Source of the DNA: UBA5078 sp040384465
GTDB lineage: Bacteria > Pseudomonadota > Gammaproteobacteria > Pseudomonadales > Pseudohongiellaceae
DNA length: 64,000 nt
Reading direction: 5' to 3'
Assembly: GCA_040384465.1 (NCBI GenBank)
Contig: JAZKJF010000011.1
Location: 1 to 64,000 of the forward strand
Shown here one piece after another: positions 8,551 through 16,671 of this stretch. Under the pieces are notes generated by a model. It did not search any database. It saw nothing but the letters and a program-made list of their open reading frames with translations, and was not told where the DNA came from. Positions within the stretch are counted from its first letter, which is position 1. The number at the start of each line of letters is the position of its first letter. Made by a program: the position numbers and the translations under genes.

Positions 8551-8825
8551 GCCAGCTCCTCAACAGCAGCTGTCGGCAATGCCTGTGTCAGCATGTCGAT
8601 GACATCCGCGACACTCTGCAGTTGCGCCAGCAGCTCTTCATCGACCTGTACCGCGTAATAGGATTCCAGCTCGAAGACCATTTCCACCAGTTGCAATGAA
8701 TCAAGCCCCAGCGCGGCGAGCGCAGTATCCGGTTGAGGGTCAACAATCATGCCGCGCCGTTCGCAACCTTCACGCAAAATCCGCTGCACCTGCTCCGTGA
8801 CTGACTTTCTGACATTCCCTTGCAT
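8547..8825 (-). CDS. Acyl carrier protein
   Basis: A 92-residue carrier protein with the 4'-phosphopantetheine site in LGLDSLQLVEMVFELE: the DSL serine lies near residue 41. Hydrophobic helices on both sides match the ACP fold. Three in-frame starts were weighed. The ATG at 8825 has AGGAG at good spacing, while the ATG at 8831 is only 1 nt from it. With this start the gene begins 56 bp inside the upstream ligase gene, and its TGA overlaps the acyltransferase ATG by 4 bp. It probably holds the chain activated by the neighbouring FAAL. It is not the housekeeping AcpP, as no fab genes are near. Confidence 0.87.
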   Translation of the reverse strand: MQGNVRKSVTEQVQRILREGCERRGMIVDPQPDTALAALGLDSLQLVEMVFELESYYAVQVDEELLAQLQSVADVIDMLTQALPTAAVEELA

Positions 8826-10539
8826 GCTCATGCTCCTTGTTTGGTTCACCATCCATGTTGTTCTCATACTCTCCCGCCAGAAAGCGTTCACGACACTGCA
8901 GCCGTTGCAGTTTGCCACTGCTGGTCAATGGCAGGCTGCGCCGAGGCGTGAGGCGAATGTGCGTGGCGAGAATGCCTGGCGATTCACACAACCGCGATTG
9001 CAGTAATGGAATTTCGCGCTCGATGAGCTGAGGGTCGGCAACACTGTCCAACTCCAGCAGAATCACAAGAGAATCTTCCGCATCCGGCTCCAATTCAAAG
9101 GCGGCGCTACGCAGCACGCCTTTGTGACGCAGCAGCGTCTCTACCTCACTCTCGATATCTTCTGCGTGAAAACTGCGACCACGTCGCTTGATCAGATTTT
9201 TGCAACGTCCTGTGAAATAGAGTTCTCCCTGCCAGATATAGCCGAGGTCGCCGGTGCGCAGATACCGACAAGAATTCTGCTCGCCGCTTTTCTCCTCTTC
9301 GCCAGAAAGCACTGTGGCACCGAAAACCTCAGCTATACGCGCATCATCCTCGTGGTAGCCACGAGCCACTGACGCAGAACTCACCAGGATTTCTCCTTCC
9401 GTCCCCTCCTCCACTTCCCGGTTCGATGCGGGTGCCACAATACGCACATCCACCGATTCCTGCAGTTGCCCAATACTGACGTTTTCCTGCCCAGTGAGAG
9501 GATGTCGATGCGTACGCAAGCCATTACGACTGCACACGAAGAGCGTCGCTTCAGCCATGCCGTAACAGGGATGCACAGCTCTGGCATCGAAGCCCGCGCG
9601 CGCAAAACGTGTCGCGAATTTTCGCAGGGTGTCGGCTGCCACTCTTTGTGCGCCGCAATAGGCGAGGCGCCAGCTGCTTAAATCCAGCGTGTCCAGCATC
9701 TGTTCCTGCTCCTTGTGCAGAAGCCGCGCGTGACACAACTCGTAGGCGAAATCCGGTGCGCCACTGATCGTGCCCCGGTAGCGCGAGATAGCCTCCAGCC
9801 AGCGGACTGGCTGGGCGGAGAAGTCGGCAGGCGCCAGGAAATAGTTGTGAATGCCACAGTACAAGGGCGTCAGCACGTGCCCGATCAAGCCCATGTCATG
9901 ATGAAAGGGCAGCCAGCTCACTCCCGTATCGGCGGTCGAGCACCGAAAGGCCTGACGAATCTGCTCGCAGTTATGCAGAATGTTGGCGTGGCTGATCACA
10001 ACGCCTTTCGGTGCAGAAGTAGACCCGGAAGTGTACTGAATGAAGGCAGTGTCTTCAGGCGTTGGATGGGAATTGTAATCAAATCGGCGCCGCAATACCG
10101 GCCGGTTGAGATCACAGTCCTCTGAACTATCCGTGTTGATAATCTGCAACGAATGCTGGTCAACAATCTCCGACGGCAGATGCCGCGATGTTGTACTTAC
10201 GCTCAGCAATGTTCGCGCCCCACTGGCACGCACAATCCCGCTGAAAGTGCGCCAATCCCGGCCATGCGGTCTTGCCACCGGCACCGGCCAGGCACCTGCG
10301 AGAATCGCCGCGAAGAACGCGACAATGAACTGACTGCCGTGCGGATAGAGCAACACCACTGGCTGTCGTTGCAGACTGCGAGCCAGCAGCACTTCGGCCA
10401 GCTTGTCTGCGGCAGCGAAAAGTGAAGCGGCCGTCAGACTCTGCGTGACAGCACCGCTACGGTCCAGAAAAGAGTAGAGAGGGTGGTCGGCCTGCGTGTG
10501 CAGACGCGATTCAATGAGGGACAGCAGATCCCGATCCAT
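8770..10539 (-). CDS. Fatty acyl-AMP ligase (FAAL)
   Basis: A 589-residue adenylate-forming enzyme. YTSGSTSAPKGVVISHANIL is the ATP-binding P-loop; SWLPFHHDMGLIGHVLTPL and CYGMAEATLF are characteristic of FAALs that load long-chain fatty acids on ACP or PKS/NRPS carriers rather than on CoA. YLRTGDLGYIWQGELYFTGR is the hinge and A8 core, and LTSSGKLQR holds the C-terminal catalytic Lys. The frame is open upstream to 10680, but the ATG at 10539 with an AAGGA site 9 nt before it begins at the expected N terminus. The last 18 codons overlap the ACP gene, and the C-terminal tail is charged and probably unstructured. First gene of the five-gene overlapping operon. Confidence 0.9.
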   Translation of the reverse strand: MDRDLLSLIESRLHTQADHPLYSFLDRSGAVTQSLTAASLFAAADKLAEVLLARSLQRQPVVLLYPHGSQFIVAFFAAILAGAWPVPVARPHGRDWRTFSGIVRASGARTLLSVSTTSRHLPSEIVDQHSLQIINTDSSEDCDLNRPVLRRRFDYNSHPTPEDTAFIQYTSGSTSAPKGVVISHANILHNCEQIRQAFRCSTADTGVSWLPFHHDMGLIGHVLTPLYCGIHNYFLAPADFSAQPVRWLEAISRYRGTISGAPDFAYELCHARLLHKEQEQMLDTLDLSSWRLAYCGAQRVAADTLRKFATRFARAGFDARAVHPCYGMAEATLFVCSRNGLRTHRHPLTGQENVSIGQLQESVDVRIVAPASNREVEEGTEGEILVSSASVARGYHEDDARIAEVFGATVLSGEEEKSGEQNSCRYLRTGDLGYIWQGELYFTGRCKNLIKRRGRSFHAEDIESEVETLLRHKGVLRSAAFELEPDAEDSLVILLELDSVADPQLIEREIPLLQSRLCESPGILATHIRLTPRRSLPLTSSGKLQRLQCRERFLAGEYENNMDGEPNKEHEHARECQKVSHGAGAADFA

Positions 10540-10757
10540 GGGTTTCATCCTTGAACTGACTTGTGAACTTGGAGCACTCTCGTCCTGAAAGGCTCTTGAT
10601 TTACGTCCGAAGCAACGTCTGAATCGACTATAGGCAGAGAACTGCATATCGTCAAATGCTCTAATGGGAGGCGCAAACACAAAATCCGTACTATGCTCTC
10701 AGTACTAGCAGCACAGACAGCAATACAGGCAGTACAGGTCCCTCAAGGAGGATTGAC
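10540..10757. promoter_or_regulatory. Divergent intergenic region, FAAL operon / diiron gene
   Basis: These 218 bp separate the FAAL operon from the diiron oxygenase gene and must hold both promoters. A short inverted repeat GTACT (10688-10692) / AGTAC (10701-10705) lies about 55 bp before the diiron ATG, and a strong AAGGAGG precedes that ATG. No regulator gene is adjacent. The operator is only suggestive. Confidence 0.4.
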
Positions 10758-11810
10758 ATGCTCATTCACAGCCCGCGCGCACCTCAACGACGTGCCTCTC
10801 ATAACGCAGTTGCAGACACCGCAACCCAGCAGCTCTCTCAGCCCGTCGAGGTCTTGAGTGAAACCAGCTCAGTCATCTCGACAGAATTCCAGTCTGCCCT
10901 GTCAGGCCTCATCCCCTGGCATTACCCTAAAACCAAAACTCCGATTCACAGACTGTACGAGCTGGCAAAAGCAGGGCAATGGAACGCGAGCACCGATGTC
11001 CCCTGGTCGCAGGACGATCCGCTCGGTCACTTCCCCAGTGACGAAGCAAACAATCCGCTGGTTGGTTTTCCGGACTATGACAGGCTTCCTGAAGCCGAGC
11101 GCTGCCGCTTGAGTTGGTGGCAACACCGCCTGGAAGTCGCGGAGATCCTGCACGGCGAACAGGCCGCCATGGTGATCGCCTCGCAACTGGTCGCATGCCT
11201 GCCGACGGTCGAAGCGAAGCTGTTCGCCAGCACTCAGGTAAACGACGAGGCCCGGCATGTGGAATTCTTTTCCCATTACCTGACGACGCTGGGTGGTGAC
11301 ATTCCCGGCCCCAGCAGTGCATTGCTGAAGCTCATTCACGCCAGCGTCGACGAAGCACGCTGGGATATGAAGTTCATCGCCTGTCAGATTCTGATCGAGA
11401 GTCTGGCCATGGCGCGTTTCCAGGAACTGCGCCAGCATACACGCGTGCCCGAACTGCGCTTCGCGATTGACTACATCCTGCGCGACGAGGCACGGCACGT
11501 GCGCTTCGGGGTCGAGTTTCTGCGTGAGCATCTGGCAACCCTGGAAGAAGCTGCCCTGGAAGAGCGTTGTGGCTTCGTGCTGGACAATGTCCTGCAATTG
11601 GCCAATTCACTGAACCTCTACAACCGCATCGCAGTGGCCAAGGGCTGGGATCTGGCGGCGTTGCGGCTCCATCTGCGCCGTTATCGCCTGCAACACCCGG
11701 AGCTGAACCGACAGCGCCTGCGGCAACTGGCACTGAACATGGAGGCCGTCGGTCTGCTCACCACCACCGGGCGGGCGCGACTGGAACAGATGAATCTCGT
11801 CGCCGTGTGA
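10758..11810 (+). CDS. Ferritin-like diiron oxygenase
   Basis: A 350-residue protein with a complete ferritin-like carboxylate-bridged diiron site: E134 (ILHGEQ), E164 and H167 (NDEARH), E214 (ILIES), E244 and H247 (RDEARHVRFG). The spacing of two DEARH motifs about 80 residues apart suits the AurF/R2-like oxygenase group. The N-terminal 50 residues are low in motifs and no signal peptide is seen. The gene has a strong ribosome site (AAGGAGG) and faces the FAAL operon, so it probably hydroxylates, N-oxygenates or desaturates the carrier-bound acyl chain or acceptor (inference). It could instead act on an unrelated aromatic amine, as AurF does. Confidence 0.8.
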   Translation: MLIHSPRAPQRRASHNAVADTATQQLSQPVEVLSETSSVISTEFQSALSGLIPWHYPKTKTPIHRLYELAKAGQWNASTDVPWSQDDPLGHFPSDEANNPLVGFPDYDRLPEAERCRLSWWQHRLEVAEILHGEQAAMVIASQLVACLPTVEAKLFASTQVNDEARHVEFFSHYLTTLGGDIPGPSSALLKLIHASVDEARWDMKFIACQILIESLAMARFQELRQHTRVPELRFAIDYILRDEARHVRFGVEFLREHLATLEEAALEERCGFVLDNVLQLANSLNLYNRIAVAKGWDLAALRLHLRRYRLQHPELNRQRLRQLALNMEAVGLLTTTGRARLEQMNLVAV

Positions 11811-11842
11811 GGGAGTTAACGAAACACGCACCGATTGATCGA

Positions 11843-11867
11843 ACACTGCCGCTGTGACTGGCAGTGT
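11843..11867 (+). terminator. Hairpin after the diiron gene
   Basis: ACACTGCC and GGCAGTGT form a perfect 8-bp stem with a 9-nt loop, 33 bp after the diiron oxygenase stop. No T-run follows, so it may protect mRNA ends or assist Rho rather than act as an intrinsic terminator. Confidence 0.4.
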
Positions 11868-11955
11868 GGGAGAACACCGATGTACCATGCGAGCCCACCT
11901 GCGGACAGCACCATCAATGCTCTCTTGATTCGATGATTCAAAAAGGAAATTGCAC

Positions 11956-12387
11956 ATGAAAAAGCTGACTTCATTCCGCACCGTTGCACTGTGCTGCATC
12001 TTCACCACTTTCAGCAGCTGCGCCGACATGGGCATGGTGCTCGGCACTCCCCCTTCCGCCAGCGGCCGGGTCATCACCTCGGCTCCCGGGAACTCTGGCA
12101 ATACTCCGGCTGCGGCGCGCGGTGCCATATCGGCAGCGCAGGCGCGGCAACTGGCGGCCGCCAACGGCTTGACCGGACGACGCTCATTACCTCCCGGCAT
12201 CGCGCGCAACCTCGCGCGTGGCAAACCACTCCCACCGGGTATCGCCAGACAGATGGTGCCGCAGGGTATGTTGTCCGGGTTGCCTTCAATTGCGGGGCAC
12301 GAATGGCGCATCGCGGGGCAGGATCTGATTCTGGTTCTCATCGCGACAGCGGTGGTGGTGGAGATTCTCTCCGAGGTGTTCGAGTAA
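11956..12387 (+). CDS. Small lipoprotein-like protein with LPPGIA repeats (CigR/RcnB-like)
   Basis: A 143-residue exported protein. The N terminus MKKLTSFRTVALCCIFTTF ends in a lipobox-like FSSC near residue 22. Residues about 40-60 are Ala/Gly/Pro-rich. SLPPGIARNLARG and PLPPGIARQMVPQG form a repeated LPPGIA-R motif. The C-terminal part ends with a hydrophobic LILVLIATAVVVEIL. LPPG-type repeats occur in CigR/RcnB-like periplasmic proteins, but the match is by motif only. The ATG at 11956 has AAGGA 9 nt upstream; a TTG two codons earlier is less likely. Monocistronic, between the diiron gene and the convergent LysR gene. Confidence 0.6.
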   Translation: MKKLTSFRTVALCCIFTTFSSCADMGMVLGTPPSASGRVITSAPGNSGNTPAAARGAISAAQARQLAAANGLTGRRSLPPGIARNLARGKPLPPGIARQMVPQGMLSGLPSIAGHEWRIAGQDLILVLIATAVVVEILSEVFE

Positions 12388-12436
12388 CAGCGGGCATCTC
12401 AGGCTGGCAATGCCGACCGGAAATTCAACCGGGGAT

Positions 12437-13351
12437 TCAAACCGATTTTTCAGGAAGTGGCGCCAGCCAGTCGACCCGGGCGCAGGCCTCGATAAACCAT
12501 GTCAGTGCCCGACCACTCTGGTGCTTGCGCCAGGCCATGTAGATCGGCATGGGTGGACGAGGCACGCTGCACTCCAATGCCACCAGCGCCCCGCTGGCAA
12601 GCAGAGGCGCGGCCATATGGCGCGGCAGGAAGCCGACACCCACCCCCATCCGCTGCGCCTCGATCTTGGCCTCCATGTTCGCCACCCGCAGGCTTTGTCG
12701 ACTGGCCAGCAGGCCCGAGGAGCGCGCGGGCGTGGTAATGGACGTGTCCGCTGCAATCACAGTGGGAAACTCGGCAATCGCCGCCGCATCAACCGGCCCC
12801 ACCACCTGAGTCAGTGGATGATCTGCTGCCACCGCAAAGACGAATTCGATGTCACCCAGCACGCGATACTCGAAAATGCCTTTGGGAATATCCCCGGAAG
12901 CCCCGAGGGTGAGGTCACAGCGCCCCGCCACCAACGCATCCCACCCGCCACCGAGCACCTCTTCGCTGATCTGCACCACGACCTGTCGGCCAAGCTGATT
13001 GAACAAGCCTACCTGCTGCAGTAACAAACTCATCGGCAGCACCGTGTCGCGGGCAATTCTCAAGGTGGTTTCCCAGCCGGATTCGAGCTGCCGCACGGCC
13101 TCCTCCAGGTCTGCGGCCTGCTGCAGAAGCACGCGCCCACGCTCCAGCACCAGCCTGCCCGCCACCGTCAGTTGTGCACGCTGGCGGCTACGATCAAAAA
13201 GACTGACACCCAGATCACTTTCCAGCTTCTGCACTGTGTAAGTGAGCGCCGACGGCACCTTGAACAAGGCATCGGCGGCGGCCAGAAAACTGCCGCGACG
13301 ATCAATGGCATCCAGCACTCGCAAGGCTTCCAGCGTGATGGCGTGGGACAT
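12437..13351 (-). CDS. LysR-family transcriptional regulator
   Basis: A 304-residue LysR regulator. The N-terminal winged helix-turn-helix spans about 5-63 (LEALRVLDAIDRRGSFLAAA, then VPSALTYTVQKLESDLG). The effector-binding domain fills the rest. It is divergent from a DoxX gene, and the 170-bp gap holds a perfect T-N11-A palindrome, so it very probably controls that gene and its own promoter. Its inducer is unknown. The ribosome site is weak. Confidence 0.9.
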   Translation of the reverse strand: MSHAITLEALRVLDAIDRRGSFLAAADALFKVPSALTYTVQKLESDLGVSLFDRSRQRAQLTVAGRLVLERGRVLLQQAADLEEAVRQLESGWETTLRIARDTVLPMSLLLQQVGLFNQLGRQVVVQISEEVLGGGWDALVAGRCDLTLGASGDIPKGIFEYRVLGDIEFVFAVAADHPLTQVVGPVDAAAIAEFPTVIAADTSITTPARSSGLLASRQSLRVANMEAKIEAQRMGVGVGFLPRHMAAPLLASGALVALECSVPRPPMPIYMAWRKHQSGRALTWFIEACARVDWLAPLPEKSV

Positions 13352-13383
13352 GGCAGCAGTCTCAATGTTGGCAAAGAATGATA

Positions 13384-13398
13384 TTCAAATTATTTGAA
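13384..13398. promoter_or_regulatory. LysR-type operator palindrome
   Basis: TTCAAATTATTTGAA is a perfect inverted repeat (TTCAAA-TTA-TTTGAA) that also meets the LysR T-N11-A rule. It begins 32 bp upstream of the regulator's ATG and lies 123 bp before the DoxX ATG, the usual position of a LysR recognition site in a divergent pair. Confidence 0.75.
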
Positions 13399-13521
13399 GT
13401 ATAAACTCAAAATGTTCCGCTTTTAAGTCCCCGCCCTGCGCTCTAAATTACACACCAAGGCAGATCGACAACGGTCAGCAGATTTGAAAACACATCACAT
13501 CACAAGTTCAGGGAGCACATC

Positions 13522-13965
13522 ATGAGCAACATCAATCGCATCATCGACGCAGGCAATCAATGGTCACCACTGGTACTGCGCCTGCCGCTGGGGGTGATCT
13601 TCGTCGCCCACGGCGCGCAGAAACTGTTTGGCGCTTTCGGCGGGTATGGGCTGGAAGGAACGGGGCAATTCATGGAGTCGATTGGACTCGCGCCCGGCGT
13701 TCTGATGGCTGGCGCAGCGGGTTCTGCGGAATTCTTTGGCGGGCTGCTGCTGATCGCGGGTTTGCTCGTGCGACCTTCGGCACTGGTGCTGGCGGTCACG
13801 ATGATCGTCGCGATTCTGTCAGTGCACGTCAGCAACGGGCTGTTCATGGCCAACAACGGCTACGAATTTGGCCTCGCGCTGCTAGCCGGCACTGTGTCGC
13901 TGCTGATCTCTGGCGCCGGACGTATCAGCGTGGATGAGATCATCGGGGCGCGCCTCAGATCGTGA
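13522..13965 (+). CDS. DoxX-family membrane protein
   Basis: A 147-residue integral membrane protein with four predicted helices. PLVLRLPLGVIFVAHGAQKL, the GFGG-like FGGYGLEGTGQFME stretch, and SAEFFGGLLLIAGLLVRPSA are typical of DoxX proteins. Their biochemical role is mostly undefined; several are linked to thiol or oxidative stress. It is probably controlled by the divergent LysR regulator through the palindrome at 13384. The gene ends 26 bp from the convergent kup stop. Confidence 0.88.
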   Translation: MSNINRIIDAGNQWSPLVLRLPLGVIFVAHGAQKLFGAFGGYGLEGTGQFMESIGLAPGVLMAGAAGSAEFFGGLLLIAGLLVRPSALVLAVTMIVAILSVHVSNGLFMANNGYEFGLALLAGTVSLLISGAGRISVDEIIGARLRS

Positions 13966-13991
13966 GGCGCGGGCTGGCGGTACTTGAAAAC

Positions 13992-15881
13992 TCAGATCTG
14001 AATACGAGTACCTAACTCAACGACGGCGTTGTCCGGCAACCGGAAAAATTCGACTACTCCACCGGCATTGCGGGTCATCGCTGCAAACAATTGTTCTCGC
14101 CACCCGGACATGCCACTGCCCGGGGTCGAGACAATCGATTCCCGGCTCAGGAAATAGCTGGTCTGAAAGGTCGGAATCACCAGCCCGTGTGCGGCGCAGT
14201 GCTTGAGAGCGGTCGGGACATCAGGCGTATCCATGAAACCAAAATGCAGGGTGACGCGCCAGAAGCTGTTGCCCAACTCTTGCAGTTGGACGCGCTCCTG
14301 ATCGCTGACCCACGGAACGTTTTCGAACTGAACAGTCAGAATCAGATTCTGATCATGCAGCACTTGATTGTGCTTGAGATTATGAAGCAGTGCCTGGGGA
14401 ACAGTGCTGGGGTCTGCCACCATATAGATAGCGACTCGACTAGAGCGTTGAATCTCTGCAGGCTTCAGGTTATCAACAAAGGATTGCAGCTCAGTGCCTT
14501 CGCGACGTATAGATTGCATCACGATGCTTCTGCCCTTCTGCCAGGTGCTCATCAACAAGAACAGAACGGCCGCGACCAGCAAAGAGAACCAACCCCCATC
14601 GAAGAACTTCAACGCACAGCCCGCAATCAACAGGAAGTCCAAGGTCAAAAAGAACGCCGTAGCGCAATAGGCAACGGACGCAGGCAGTTTCCACGCGCCC
14701 CGAATGACGAAGAAGGTCAGACAGGTCGTCGTTGCCATCGTGACAGTGACGGCAATGCCGTATGCTCCAGCCAGGCCTGAAGAACTGCGAAACAACAGCA
14801 CTACAGCAATAACACCTACCAGCAGCGCCCAATTCACCCCTGGCATATAGATCTGTCCCGACTCTCGTGCCGAGGTGTGCAGCACTGTCATGCGTGGCAG
14901 GAAACCCATCTGCACTGCCTGGCGAGTCATGGAGTAAGCACCGGAAATAACGGCCTGTGAGGCAATGATCGCCGCGAGGGTGGCAATGAGCAGCGCCGGC
15001 CAGAGGAGCATCGTCGGAAACAAATTGTAAAAAGGATTGCTCACCGCAGAAGGATCAGAAAGCAGCAGTGCACCCTGCCCCATATAGTTCAAAGCCAGAG
15101 ATGGCAGTACGAGGTACGTCCACGCCATTTGAATCGGTTTACGGCCAAAATGCCCCATATCGGCATAGAGGGCTTCCGCGCCCGTTAGCGCCAGTACGAT
15201 TGCCCCAATGGCGGCGAACACATACCAGCCGCGGCCGCTGAGAAAGTGCCATGCCTCCATTGGATTCAGAGCAGCCAGAATGGAGGGCTGCGCAAAAATG
15301 TGCAGCACACCTGACAAAGCCAGCATCAGGAACCAGACAGTCACAATGGGGCCGAACACCTTGCCCATAGCCTCCGTTCCGAAGCGTTGAACCCAGAACA
15401 AACTGATCAGAATGCCGAGACTGACCGGGATAACCAAAGGCTTCAGTGCGGGCGTCACCACCTCCAGGCCTTCCATCGCCCCCAGTACGGAAATAGCGGG
15501 AGTGATAACACTATCGCCATAAAACAAGGTTGCACCGAGTAATCCGATGACGAGAATCCAGCGTTTCAACATGGGATTATTCGCAGCGGTTTGCGCCGCC
15601 AGAGCTGTCAACGCCAGCGAGCCCCCCTCTCCGCGATTGCCTGCACGCAATATCAGCGTCACATATTTGAGCGTTACCACCAGCATCAAGGCCCAGAAAA
15701 TTGTCGAGACTGCGCCGATAATATTCGTGGCATCGAGCGGAACCCCAGTGGCGGGGGCGAAAATTTCCTTGACGGTGTACAGAGGGCTGGTCCCGATATC
15801 GCCATAGACGACGCCAATGGCAGCCAGCGTCAACGCTGACAGACTTTGAGGCACAGGGGTTGTGTGAGATGAAGCGGACAT
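13992..15881 (-). CDS. kup: Low-affinity K+ uptake transporter Kup
   Basis: A 629-residue potassium/proton symporter of the inner membrane. The N terminus has the family signature GVVYGDIGTSPLYTVKEIF, followed by GGSLALTALAAQ, GDSVITPAISVLGAMEGLE and about 12 membrane helices to residue 430. A cytoplasmic C-terminal domain of about 180 residues follows. Length matches E. coli Kup (622). It has an AAGGTAG ribosome site. It lies 71 bp downstream of a KdpE-like regulator on the same strand; that gap contains a GTCGT/ACGAC hairpin. Kup is therefore probably regulated by, or cotranscribed with, the two-component pair. Confidence 0.95.
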   Translation of the reverse strand: MSASSHTTPVPQSLSALTLAAIGVVYGDIGTSPLYTVKEIFAPATGVPLDATNIIGAVSTIFWALMLVVTLKYVTLILRAGNRGEGGSLALTALAAQTAANNPMLKRWILVIGLLGATLFYGDSVITPAISVLGAMEGLEVVTPALKPLVIPVSLGILISLFWVQRFGTEAMGKVFGPIVTVWFLMLALSGVLHIFAQPSILAALNPMEAWHFLSGRGWYVFAAIGAIVLALTGAEALYADMGHFGRKPIQMAWTYLVLPSLALNYMGQGALLLSDPSAVSNPFYNLFPTMLLWPALLIATLAAIIASQAVISGAYSMTRQAVQMGFLPRMTVLHTSARESGQIYMPGVNWALLVGVIAVVLLFRSSSGLAGAYGIAVTVTMATTTCLTFFVIRGAWKLPASVAYCATAFFLTLDFLLIAGCALKFFDGGWFSLLVAAVLFLLMSTWQKGRSIVMQSIRREGTELQSFVDNLKPAEIQRSSRVAIYMVADPSTVPQALLHNLKHNQVLHDQNLILTVQFENVPWVSDQERVQLQELGNSFWRVTLHFGFMDTPDVPTALKHCAAHGLVIPTFQTSYFLSRESIVSTPGSGMSGWREQLFAAMTRNAGGVVEFFRLPDNAVVELGTRIQI

Positions 15882-15951
15882 GGCAACTACCTTTGCAGTG
15901 AATATGCCGACAGTGTCGTAAAAACGACGTCAGGATCGCATAAGTATTCTG

Positions 15952-16671
15952 CTAGGCATCGGCATCCAGTAATCGATAGCCGATGCCTGGCTCCGTCAAC
16001 AGGATCTGAGGCTCAGCGGGCGTGGCCTCCAATTTGGCACGCAGCTGCCCCATGTACAGGCGCAGATAGTGAGTGTGCTCGACAAACTCCTGCCCCCATA
16101 CATCCGCAAGCAATTGCCGATGCGTGACCACCTGTCCTGCACTGCGCACCAGCCGTGCCAGCAGGTTGAACTCCGTCGGGGTCAAATGAACACTCTGACC
16201 ATCCCGGCTGACCCGATGATCAGCAAGGTCAATATGAATTCCTGCGTTCTCGTAGCGAGTCACCGACGCGCGCAAGGAATTGCCCTTGTGCCGTAACGCT
16301 ACCCGGATACGCGCGAGCATTTCGCCAACACTGAAAGGCTTCACCAGATAGTCATCGGCGCCGGCATCGAGCAGGCCAATTTTCTGCCGGTCGGTATCGC
16401 GCGCCGAAATCACGATGACAGGGGTAGAGAGTCGCCGCCTGACTGTTGCGAGAAACTCTCCGCCGTCACCGTCAGGCAACCCCAGATCCAACAGAATAAG
16501 ATCAAACACTTGCACCCGTGTATTCGAATCGAGCTGAGTCTGACCGAATATCGTGTTCGCTTCCGCAAGACTGACAGCCGTCACCACCTGATAGCCTTCA
16601 AGGTGCAAAGCCTCACGCAAAGTGGCGCGCAACTCCTTGTCATCTTCCACCAGCAAAACCCGCAGAGTCAT
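15952..16671 (-). CDS. KdpE-like response regulator
   Basis: A 239-residue OmpR/PhoB-class regulator. The receiver begins MTLRVLLVEDDKELRATLRE, with the phospho-acceptor Asp in FDLILLDLGLPDGDG and the conserved Lys in DDYLVKPFSVGEM. The winged-helix effector domain ends with ILLTEPGIGYRLL. Closest in pattern to KdpE. The receiver holds an insertion (about 50-60, GQTQLDSNTRVQVF) before the acceptor strand. The frame is open further upstream, but the ATG at 16671 overlaps the kinase TGA by 4 bp, fixing the start. No kdpFABC genes are present; kup is directly downstream. Confidence 0.88.
   Translation of the reverse strand: MTLRVLLVEDDKELRATLREALHLEGYQVVTAVSLAEANTIFGQTQLDSNTRVQVFDLILLDLGLPDGDGGEFLATVRRRLSTPVIVISARDTDRQKIGLLDAGADDYLVKPFSVGEMLARIRVALRHKGNSLRASVTRYENAGIHIDLADHRVSRDGQSVHLTPTEFNLLARLVRSAGQVVTHRQLLADVWGQEFVEHTHYLRLYMGQLRAKLEATPAEPQILLTEPGIGYRLLDADA

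Noticed and set aside
10540..11955. Double-glycine leader peptide for the C39 exporter
   Set aside because: No short frame with a GG or GA processing site was found in the gaps around the cluster.
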